Source of the DNA: Nitrospinota bacterium
GTDB taxonomy: Bacteria > Tectomicrobia > Entotheonellia > J063
Direction of reading: 5' to 3'
Length of the DNA: 5,496 nt
NCBI GenBank assembly: GCA_003696125.1
Contig: RFHZ01000133.1
Span: 1 to 5,496, forward strand
Position numbers and translations under genes: made by a program. Below, one piece after another: positions 1-5,146 of this stretch (its first letter is position 1; every line of letters starts with the position of its first letter). The notes beneath the pieces are model-generated. The model ran no database searches and had not been told where the DNA came from. It was given only the letters and a program-made list of their open reading frames with translations.

Positions 1-664
1 CTGCCTTCCCCTGGGCCAGGGCGGTGAGGAGGAGAGCGACCCGTTGCACGTTGAAGACCGCATCCTGGTGGGGGACGGTCGGTGGAAGCACAGCCCGTGC
101 CCGTGCGGTCTCTACCGGAAACTCTGGGATCACAACGACAAACTTGAACTGCTCGGCCACAGAGAAGCGGGTCCATTCCACCCGGCCATCAACCGTGACC
201 GCAATGATGCCTCCACCATAAAAGGCTGGGAGGACGTTATCCGGATGGCCTTCCCTTTCCACAGCCATCTGCACCAACTCTTCCTGGGGAAGCGGCTCTC
301 CCAGGAGAAGATTGGCTCCCACCAGACCACCGACCAGAGCGGCAGCACTACTCCCTAACCCCCGGGCTAAGGGAATGCGGTTGATCAGGGTGACCTTTAT
401 CCCGGAGAGGGAAGTTCCTGCCTGCTCGGAGATGCTCTGCATGGCCTGGAAAACGATGTTGGAGGCATCGATCGGGAGGGCCCCCTTCCCCTCCCCCTCT
501 ACCTCGATGGAAATGCCTTCCTCCTCTTGTCTCTCCAAGAGAATATCGTTATAGAGGGTGAGGGCAAGTCCCAGTGTATCGTATCCTGGTCCCAGATTGG
601 CCGTTGTGGCAGGAACACGGAGATGGACCCTGCTCGGCAATGTCTGCGGTACCTTCTGCGCCAT
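1..664 (-). CDS. thrB: Homoserine kinase, C-terminal part cut by window edge
   Basis: Homoserine kinase phosphorylates L-homoserine with ATP to O-phospho-L-homoserine, the step before threonine synthase, in the cytoplasm. The 221 visible residues start MAQKVPQTLP. They carry the N-terminal homoserine kinase signature PATTANLGPGYDTLG (residues 18-32), the GHMP-kinase ATP-binding loop PLARGLGSSAAA (98-109), and the EGHPDNVLPAFYGGG segment (138-152) typical of ThrB. The family is usually about 300-320 residues, so roughly the last third lies beyond position 1. The ATG at 664-662 is preceded by AAAGGAG at a 5-nt spacing, located inside the end of the upstream PLD-family gene, whose stop codon is only 2 nt away; translational coupling is likely. 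No frameshift is visible. Other GHMP kinases (mevalonate, GalK, IspE) are less likely because of the ThrB-specific N-terminal motif. Confidence 0.95.
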   Translation of the reverse strand, partial: MAQKVPQTLPSRVHLRVPATTANLGPGYDTLGLALTLYNDILLERQEEEGISIEVEGEGKGALPIDASNIVFQAMQSISEQAGTSLSGIKVTLINRIPLARGLGSSAAALVGGLVGANLLLGEPLPQEELVQMAVEREGHPDNVLPAFYGGGIIAVTVDGRVEWTRFSVAEQFKFVVVIPEFPVETARARAVLPPTVPHQDAVFNVQRVALLLTALAQGKA

Positions 665-666
665 TG

Positions 667-1239
667 CTACTCCTTTGCTGCGTGTGAAATAGCCGAAAAA
701 TAGGTCAGCACCGCCTGAGCGAGCTGAGGGGAATCGACGAGGAGCGAAGCTTCGTTATTATACTTGAGCGCACTCTGCGTCCAGTTATGGCTCCCGATGA
801 AAACATAGCGACGATCAATAACCACCAGCTTGGTGTGGGTACGGCGTCGCGGAGAATCAAAGCTTACAGGGATCCCTCCTCCTCGGAGACGGATAGCGGT
901 AAATCTGTTGGAAGCATTGAGGGAAAGGTCTTCTCCCCTCTCTTCCTCTCGCTCCAGCAGGAGGGAGACCCGCACCCCGCGTCTGGCCGCCTGAATCAGC
1001 CGCTGTCCTAACACCGCAGGCCGGTTATGGGGTGTATCACGGATGGCGAACAGGAACATGCTGATCGCAATCTCCCGCTCGGCCTGCTCCAGGTATTTCT
1101 TCAATACCTCGAAATACTGCTCATTGGGAAGAAAGCGGACAGAGACAACCCCCGGCGAGGGATAAAAGGAGCGGAGAACCAATCCCAGGACCAGTCCAAT
1201 CCCGATAAAGACCAGGGAAGAGCGGAGGCGTGTGGTCAT
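667..1239 (-). CDS. Membrane-anchored phospholipase D-like protein with a single HKD motif
   Basis: This 190-residue protein belongs to the PLD superfamily. An N-terminal hydrophobic segment (about residues 9-22) follows basic residues and looks like a signal anchor or uncleaved signal, putting the domain outside the cytoplasmic membrane. The catalytic motif is H135-x-K137-x4-D142, followed by GSHNWT (149-154) and an Asn/Glu pair near 162-163, as in the small Nuc-type endonucleases that carry one HKD motif and dimerise to form the active site. Residues 40-70 (EVLKKYLEQAEREIAISMFLF) match the usual PLD-nuclease start, where a set of residues is displaced by 'I' strands. Nuclease or phosphodiesterase activity is therefore plausible, but the substrate is not shown. 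The gene starts just downstream of the ssrA terminator; the ribosome binding site is weak (GAGGAG, about 14 nt from ATG), and I see no clear promoter. It ends 2 nt before thrB. Confidence 0.85.
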   Translation of the reverse strand: MTTRLRSSLVFIGIGLVLGLVLRSFYPSPGVVSVRFLPNEQYFEVLKKYLEQAEREIAISMFLFAIRDTPHNRPAVLGQRLIQAARRGVRVSLLLEREEERGEDLSLNASNRFTAIRLRGGGIPVSFDSPRRRTHTKLVVIDRRYVFIGSHNWTQSALKYNNEASLLVDSPQLAQAVLTYFSAISHAAKE

Positions 1240-1288
1240 GGTGGAGAATCCTGCTCCTCAAGCATCCCTCTACAACCACCTCGACACG

Positions 1289-1318
1289 AAAAGAAAAACC
1301 CACCCTCCTCAGGTGAGT
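1289..1318 (-). terminator. Rho-independent terminator after ssrA
   Basis: On the minus strand the sequence ACTCACC (1318-1312), loop TGAGGAG, then GGTGGGT (1304-1298) forms a 7-bp stem with one G-U pair, followed by the T-rich run TTTTTCTTTT. It lies about 35 nt beyond the tmRNA CCA end and about 50 nt before the PLD-family start, so it most likely ends the smpB-ssrA transcript and leaves a 3' trailer to be trimmed. Confidence 0.8.
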
Positions 1319-1352
1319 CCTCTACAACCCATCGAACGGTTGCTACGACAGT

Positions 1353-1714
1353 TGGTGGAGGCGGCGGGAATCGAACCCGCGTCCGGAGATCTTCGGCAGA
1401 AGGCTTCTACATGCTTAGCCTGCGTTTCTGATTCTCGTATTCCCCTTACCCCACAGGCAGGGCATCGAGGAATACCAGCTCAGGAAAGTCTTCACTCTCC
1501 TTCCCCCTGAGCAGAGAAAGGAGAGCTAGCCCACTGCATCGACGCCCTTACCTCTCCCGTGGGCGAGGTAGAGGAAGGACGTTAGCTGCTCTTACGCAGC
1601 TAAGGCAAGTTCGTGATTGTCCGCACTTGCGTTTTTCCCATTTGTTTTACGAGCCAATGGGACCTCGGCATGCCACCTTCGCCTCACTTATCCCCGTCGA
1701 AGCCAGTCGCCCCC
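1353..1714 (-). ncRNA. ssrA: Transfer-messenger RNA (tmRNA, one-piece)
   Basis: tmRNA rescues stalled ribosomes: charged with alanine and bound to SmpB, it enters the A site and supplies a short reading frame that tags the nascent protein for proteolysis. The 362-nt RNA begins GGGGGCGACTGGCTTCGACG and ends CGCCTCCACCA with CCA encoded. The ends pair in a 7-bp acceptor stem (GGGGGCG with CGCCUCC) whose third pair is G-U (1712 with 1359), the alanine identity element. The T arm GCGGG-TTCGATT-CCCGC is at 1380-1364. Four H-type pseudoknots can be traced: PK1 (1637-1642 with 1656-1661, 1650-1653 with 1664-1667), PK2 (1549-1554 with 1565-1570, 1544-1547 with 1561-1564), PK3 (1495-1502 with 1518-1525, 1478-1484 with 1506-1512) and PK4 (1437-1443 with 1469-1475, 1434-1437 with 1466-1469). 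The 5' end is 3 nt after the smpB stop, so RNase P presumably cuts it from a joint transcript. Confidence 0.97.
1592..1630 (-). other. tmRNA proteolysis-tag reading frame
   Basis: Within ssrA the frame GCA AGT GCG GAC AAT CAC GAA CTT GCC TTA GCT GCG TAA encodes ASADNHELALAA. The ALAA end is the usual ClpXP/ClpAP-type degron. The resume codon is most likely GCA at 1630, which follows AAAAC as in many tmRNAs; a start at GCG (1624) would give ADNHELALAA, the same length as the E. coli encoded tag, and cannot be excluded. The stop codon sits in the loop of a perfect 8-bp hairpin (TTAGCTGC at 1603-1596 with GCAGCTAA at 1589-1582), the expected helix 5 position. Confidence 0.9.
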
Positions 1715-1717
1715 TTT

Positions 1718-2176
1718 CTACCGGTATTGACTGCGAAAAGCCCGTTCGATCTCGCGTTCTGCTGTCTTTCGCTTCAGCGTCTCTCGCTTATCGAAGAGTT
1801 TCTTTCCCCGGGCAACCGCCAGTTCCACCTTGGCTTTGCCCCGCACAAAATAGAGGCGAAGCGGGATCAGGGCCATCCCCTTTTCCATGGTCTTTCCCAG
1901 GAGACGCTTGATCTCGCGCTTATGCAGCAGGAGCTTGCGCGACCTCTTGGGCTCATGGTTGAACTGATGTGCGTGCGGATACGGGCCGATATGACACTGG
2001 TGGAGATACACCTCCCCATCCTCCACCGTGGCATAGCTATCGTTTAAATTCGCCCGTCCCTCCCGCAGCGACTTTACTTCCGTGCCCTGGAGCACGATAC
2101 CCGCTTCGTACGTCTCCTCGATCTCGTAGTTTACCCGGGCCTTTTTGTTCGTGCAAACCAGCTTCTGTTTCTGCAT
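1718..2176 (-). CDS. smpB: SsrA-binding protein SmpB
   Basis: SmpB binds the tRNA-like part of tmRNA and carries it to stalled ribosomes, where its C-terminal tail probes the empty mRNA channel. The 152-residue protein has normal family length. It shows the core motifs [19 protein letters not shown] (residues 31-49), the [20 protein letters not shown]-binding stretch (73-89), and the basic tail [20 protein letters not shown] (123-142), which becomes helical in the ribosome. The ATG at 2176-2174 is preceded by a purine-rich GAGGAGAGGTGGGG stretch, 5 nt from the start at its 3' edge. A good sigma-70 promoter lies just upstream, and the stop codon TAG is 3 nt from the mature tmRNA 5' end, so protein and RNA partner appear to be co-transcribed. 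Confidence 0.98.
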   Translation of the reverse strand: MQKQKLVCTNKKARVNYEIEETYEAGIVLQGTEVKSLREGRANLNDSYATVEDGEVYLHQCHIGPYPHAHQFNHEPKRSRKLLLHKREIKRLLGKTMEKGMALIPLRLYFVRGKAKVELAVARGKKLFDKRETLKRKTAEREIERAFRSQYR

Positions 2177-2205
2177 CCCGTCCCCACCTCTCCTCGTGTT
2201 CCCTT

Positions 2206-2234
2206 ATTATACCACTGCCCCCGGGGAAATGCAA
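2206..2234 (-). promoter_or_regulatory. Sigma-70 type promoter of smpB-ssrA
   Basis: On the minus strand a TTGCAT -35 box (2234-2229) and a perfect TATAAT -10 box (2211-2206) are separated by exactly 17 bp. Transcription would start near 2199, about 23 nt before the smpB ATG. The -35 box sits inside an imperfect palindrome (2225-2238). No terminator was seen between the upstream gene and this promoter, so some read-through is possible. Confidence 0.8.
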
Positions 2235-2248
2235 TTCCTTCGCACCGA

Positions 2249-2755
2249 TCACCCCTGCACAATCTGTCGGATGATCGCTTTTGCTGGTTGTTCACCGATC
2301 ACCGTCAACCGACACCACTGGCCCACATTCCCCTGCACGTCATCTCCGTGTAGCATTCCTCCCCGCCACCGTATCTCGCTCGTGTCATGGACGGAGTATC
2401 CATGATCCACTCCGGGACCGGTAAACCAACCTGCTTGATTATACCCGCCCAAGGTGTTTGCCGTGATCGCCACGCAAGAATGAACCGGCTGGCCGTTGTG
2501 TACAAACACCACGATCGAGCCTGGGGTCAATATCAACCCTCCGGCACGAGGACGGCCCAATTTCTTTCCCAGGGGGAGCATGCGGCGAACGACCAACGTG
2601 GGATCACCGATGGTGAGGAAGTCGTTTTGCGTAGGAGGCCGGTTAAACTCGTCCCAAAAGAGCCAGAAGACCGTTGCAAAATGGCAGGTGGTCGCGATAC
2701 CGTTCCACTGTCGACCGACAGCCCCTGGAATATTGCCTACCCTGCTTGCTAACAT
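2249..2755 (-). CDS. Unrecognised 168-residue protein, possible papain-like cysteine fold
   Basis: I do not recognise this family. From the ATG at 2755 the product has 168 residues, no signal peptide and no membrane segment. The N-terminal half has MLASRVGNIP, then GIATTCHFATVFWLFWDEF (19-37) with a single Cys24 at the head of a hydrophobic helix-like stretch. The second half has LTPGSIVVFVHNGQPVHSCV (76-95) with His92, then GGYNQAGWF (103-111). An early Cys heading a helix, followed by a 'PGSIVVF...H..V' strand pair, resembles the layout of NlpC/CHAP/papain-like proteins, so a cysteine peptidase, amidase or transferase is possible; this is inference only. The start was chosen because GGAGGAGGGG lies 6-8 nt upstream; the longer frame opens with TTG at 2824 without a comparable site. 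It is divergent from the transporter operon and lies upstream of smpB with its own weak candidate promoter. Confidence 0.7.
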   Translation of the reverse strand: MLASRVGNIPGAVGRQWNGIATTCHFATVFWLFWDEFNRPPTQNDFLTIGDPTLVVRRMLPLGKKLGRPRAGGLILTPGSIVVFVHNGQPVHSCVAITANTLGGYNQAGWFTGPGVDHGYSVHDTSEIRWRGGMLHGDDVQGNVGQWCRLTVIGEQPAKAIIRQIVQG

Positions 2756-2761
2756 TATCTG

Positions 2762-2771
2762 CCCCTCCTCC
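2762..2771 (-). promoter_or_regulatory. Strong ribosome binding site fixing the start of the 168-residue protein
   Basis: Minus-strand GGAGGAGGGG contains AGGAGG (2769-2764) 8 nt before the ATG at 2755. It favours this start over the TTG at 2824, which would add 23 residues. Confidence 0.7.
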
Positions 2772-2853
2772 ACCTGTACCCAAAAGATTAGCTTTCTGGC
2801 CTGTAAGACACCCCTAGACCACAAAGCTACCCCATGTATAGCAGCACCACCAG

Positions 2854-2885
2854 CATATACCCGGTCCTCCAGGCAGTCAAGTCAA
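2854..2885 (-). promoter_or_regulatory. Weak candidate promoter for the 168-residue protein
   Basis: On the minus strand two overlapping TTGACT boxes (2885-2880 and 2880-2875) precede TATATG (2859-2854). The spacings are 20 and 15 bp, both away from the 17-bp optimum, so the call is tentative. Transcription from here would give a leader of roughly 90 nt. Confidence 0.3.
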
Positions 2886-2934
2886 CCCTACCAGAGTGGC
2901 CACGATTAGTTTTTACGGATCGTAAGAAAACGTC

Positions 2935-2964
2935 TTGACGAATACTTTCTGCTGGTAATATACT
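2935..2964 (+). promoter_or_regulatory. Sigma-70 type promoter of the branched-chain amino acid transporter operon
   Basis: TTGACG (2935-2940) and TATACT (2959-2964) are separated by 18 bp, so transcription would start near 2971 and leave a leader of about 60 nt before the binding-protein ATG. The -35 box overlaps the dyad CGTCttGACG (2931-2940), and an imperfect inverted repeat lies immediately upstream (2909-2931); either could be a regulator site. Confidence 0.75.
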
Positions 2965-3032
2965 GAGGCCTACATATTTTGCATCGGAGCATCCTGTGAT
3001 CTCCGAAGAGAAAATGAGAGGAGGGATAAGCC

Positions 3033-4154
3033 ATGCGCAGATTCTTGATCATCTTAGGGATGGTGTCACTCGTCATCCTGTTTGCCCAAAACCTCTTTGC
3101 CCAGGAGGAGGTCCGCATCGGGGTCTACTATCCGATGACCGGACCGGCCTCGGTCTACGGGCAAATCGGCTGGAAGGGACTCCAACTGGCGCATAAGGAG
3201 CGTCCAACCGTGCTGGGGAAACCGGTCAAGCTCATCCTGGTCGATAACAAGAGCGACAAGGTCGAATCGGCCAATGCGGTCTCCCGTCTCATCGAAAAGG
3301 AGAACGTGACCGCAATCATCGGTGGGCTGACCAGCTCGAATACCCTCTCCGGAGCTCCCATTGCAGAAAAGGCCAGGGTGCCGATGATCAGTCCCTGGGC
3401 CACCAATCCGCTGGTGACGCAGAACCGCAAGTATATCTTCCGCGCCTGTTTCATCGATCCCTTTCAGGGACTGGTCGGGGCCAAGTTTGCCCGGGAGGTG
3501 TTAAAGGCTAAAACTGCCGCGGTCATGGTCGATATCGCCCAGGACTATGTGATCGGGATCGCCAACTTCTTCACCAAGAACTTCGAGAAGCTGGGTGGGA
3601 AGGTAATCATGAAAACCTTCTACCAGACCGGTGATCAGGACTTTACCGCACAACTGACCGCGATTGCCCAGGCCAAGCCGGACCTGATCTACAATCCCGG
3701 CTACTTTGCCGAGGATGCCCTCATTGCCCGGCAGGCAAGAGAACTGGGGATCAATATCCCCTTTATGTCCGGGGATGCCGCCCAGGCGGATGAACTGATC
3801 AAGATCGGTGGAGAAGCGGTAGAAGGTCTCTACTTCACCACCCACTTCGAGGAAAAAGGGGTAACCACAGAGAGTGGCAAACGCTTTGTGAAACTCTTCC
3901 GGGATGCGTATAACCAGACTCCCGATTCGGTCAGCGCCCTCTCCTGGGATGCGTACAATATGCTTCTCGATGCTATCGAACGTGCCGGCTCCCTGGATAA
4001 AGACCGGATCAGGGATGAACTGGAAAACACCAAGGATTTCCAGGGAGCGACCGGGGTCATCACCATCGAGAATGGGGATGGAATCAAGCCGGCAGTGATT
4101 CTCAAGGTAGAAAACGGGAAGTTCGTCTACGTGGCCACAGTGCAGCCGATGTAA
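3033..4154 (+). CDS. Branched-chain amino acid ABC transporter, periplasmic substrate-binding protein (LivJ/LivK family)
   Basis: The protein captures leucine/isoleucine/valine or related amino acids (some family members bind other amides or urea) and delivers them to the LivHM permease. It has 373 residues, a normal length. Residues 1-24 are a signal peptide (MRRFLIILGM...QNLFA, likely cut before QEE) with no lipobox cysteine, so it is soluble in the periplasm. The type I periplasmic fold is visible: VRIGVYYPMTGPASVYGQIG (27-46), VKLILVDNKSD (65-75), TAIIGGLTSSNTLSGAPIAE (93-112), and ISPWATNP (119-126). The SS at 101-102 and AT at 123-124 correspond by motif to ligand-contacting residues of E. 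coli LIV-binding protein. A strong AGGAGGG lies 7 nt before ATG. It is the first gene of the operon; livH follows after 94 nt with a hairpin. Exact substrate cannot be told from sequence. Confidence 0.93.
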   Translation: MRRFLIILGMVSLVILFAQNLFAQEEVRIGVYYPMTGPASVYGQIGWKGLQLAHKERPTVLGKPVKLILVDNKSDKVESANAVSRLIEKENVTAIIGGLTSSNTLSGAPIAEKARVPMISPWATNPLVTQNRKYIFRACFIDPFQGLVGAKFAREVLKAKTAAVMVDIAQDYVIGIANFFTKNFEKLGGKVIMKTFYQTGDQDFTAQLTAIAQAKPDLIYNPGYFAEDALIARQARELGINIPFMSGDAAQADELIKIGGEAVEGLYFTTHFEEKGVTTESGKRFVKLFRDAYNQTPDSVSALSWDAYNMLLDAIERAGSLDKDRIRDELENTKDFQGATGVITIENGDGIKPAVILKVENGKFVYVATVQPM

Positions 4155-4181
4155 GAACTTTCTCCCGTTCCATATGATAGG

Positions 4182-4214
4182 CAGAGGGCAGAGGGCTTTT
4201 CTCCCTGCCCTCTG
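4182..4214 (+). promoter_or_regulatory. Intercistronic hairpin between binding-protein gene and livH
   Basis: CAGAGGGCAG (4182-4191) and CTGCCCTCTG (4205-4214) are perfect 10-bp inverted arms around a 13-nt loop. No T-run follows, so it is not a standard terminator. In the space after a highly expressed binding-protein gene such a stem typically slows 3' decay or causes partial termination, giving more binding protein than permease; that role is inferred here. Confidence 0.6.
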
Positions 4215-4248
4215 GGAAGCTTTTACCCCAGATCAATCAGAGGCAGGC

Positions 4249-5142
4249 ATGACCCTTCAGTTTCTGTTACAGATTCTGGCCAATGGGCTGGCGCTGGGAA
4301 GCCTCTATGCCCTGATCGCCATCGGATACACCATGGTGTACGGCATATTGCGTCTCATCAACTTCGCCCATGGCGACGTGGTGATGGTCGGCACCTATTT
4401 CGCCTTTTACGGTATGGGGATCTTTGTCCTCCCCTGGTGGCTCGCCTTCCCTATCGCCCTGCTCCTCGCCGCCCTTTTAGGGATCGCCATCGATCGAGGC
4501 GCGTACAGGCCCCTGCGCAACGCACCCCGCATCTCAGCCCTCATCACCGCCATCGGGGTCTCCTTCTTCCTGGAAAACCTGGGACTGGTCGTCTTTGGGG
4601 CGCGTCCCAAACCGTTTCCCCGCCCCCCTCTCTTCGATCAGATGCTGATCGTGGGTGGCGTCCGCATCTTAAGCCTCAGCATCCTGGTACCGATCATCAC
4701 GGTGATCCTCCTCTTCCTGCTCCTCTACATCATCTATCGCACCAGGGCCGGGATGGCCATGCGTGTCATTTCCCGCGATATGGAGACCGGTCGCCTGATG
4801 GGGGTCAATGTGGATCGGATCATCGCGCTCACCTTTGCCCTCGGTTCGGCCCTTGCCGCAGCCGGTGGCATCATGTGGGCGATGAAGTATCCCCAGATCA
4901 CCCCGCTCATGGGAATCATTCCCGGGTTAAAGGCCTTTACGGCTGCGGTCCTCGGGGGCATCGGTAACGTGGTCGGCGCCGCCCTGGGAGGGGTCATCCT
5001 GGGGGTGATCGAAATCCTGCTTGTGGGACTCTTTCCTGCTCTCTCCGGGTATCGAGACGCCTTTGCCTTCTTTATCCTCATCTTTATTCTGCTCTTCAGA
5101 CCGACCGGAATCATGGGAGAGAAGCTAGAGGAGAAGGTATAA
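4249..5142 (+). CDS. livH: Branched-chain amino acid ABC transporter permease LivH
   Basis: LivH is one of the two inner-membrane permeases that form the channel of the LIV transporter. From ATG 4249 it has 297 residues, as expected for the family, and begins MTLQFLLQILANGLALGSLY with the conserved GYTMVYGILRLINFAHGDVV (27-46). About eight hydrophobic segments follow. The cytoplasmic coupling region GMAMRVISRDMETGRLMGVN (168-187) and the signature GLKAFTAAVLGGIGNVVGAA (226-245) are clear, and it ends with FRPTGIMGEK. A longer frame opens at 4174, but its extra 25 residues are polar, run through the intercistronic hairpin and lack a ribosome binding site; the start at 4249 has AGAGGCAGG just upstream, though this site is modest. 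The livM start is 4 nt past the stop. Confidence 0.95.
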   Translation: MTLQFLLQILANGLALGSLYALIAIGYTMVYGILRLINFAHGDVVMVGTYFAFYGMGIFVLPWWLAFPIALLLAALLGIAIDRGAYRPLRNAPRISALITAIGVSFFLENLGLVVFGARPKPFPRPPLFDQMLIVGGVRILSLSILVPIITVILLFLLLYIIYRTRAGMAMRVISRDMETGRLMGVNVDRIIALTFALGSALAAAGGIMWAMKYPQITPLMGIIPGLKAFTAAVLGGIGNVVGAALGGVILGVIEILLVGLFPALSGYRDAFAFFILIFILLFRPTGIMGEKLEEKV

Positions 5143-5146
5143 CACC

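Larger units (their letters stand above)
2756..3032. other. Divergent intergenic region
   Basis: This 277-nt spacer separates the minus-strand 168-residue gene from the plus-strand transporter operon. It holds the ribosome binding site and weak candidate promoter of the former, the clear promoter, leader and AGGAGGG site (3019-3025) of the latter, and two short dyads next to the transporter promoter. I see no RNA gene or convincing additional coding sequence. Confidence 0.7.

Noticed and set aside
44-554. Overlapping open frames across the first 550 bases
   Set aside because: They are shadows of the minus-strand thrB frame, which is open through the window edge and shows clear family motifs.
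1353-1430. tRNA-Ala-like 3' half (T arm and CCA end)
   Set aside because: The T arm and acceptor 3' strand belong to the tmRNA; the matching 5' acceptor strand is 350 nt away at 1714, and the tag frame and pseudoknots lie between.
1715-1780. A separate ssrA promoter within the end of smpB
   Set aside because: Minus-strand CAATAC or TAGAAA could be weak -10 boxes, but no acceptable -35 box stands at the right distance.
1613-2047. Plus-strand open frame of 144 codons across tmRNA and smpB
   Set aside because: It is antisense to a certain RNA gene and a certain protein gene and has no recognisable protein features.
2756-2824. 23-residue N-terminal extension of the unknown protein from a TTG start
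   Set aside because: No good ribosome binding site precedes the TTG, and the strong AGGAGG 8 nt before the ATG at 2755 lies inside this extension.
4174-4248. 25-residue N-terminal extension of LivH from an upstream ATG
   Set aside because: It lacks a ribosome binding site, crosses the intercistronic hairpin, and the family normally starts close to the MTLQFLLQ segment.
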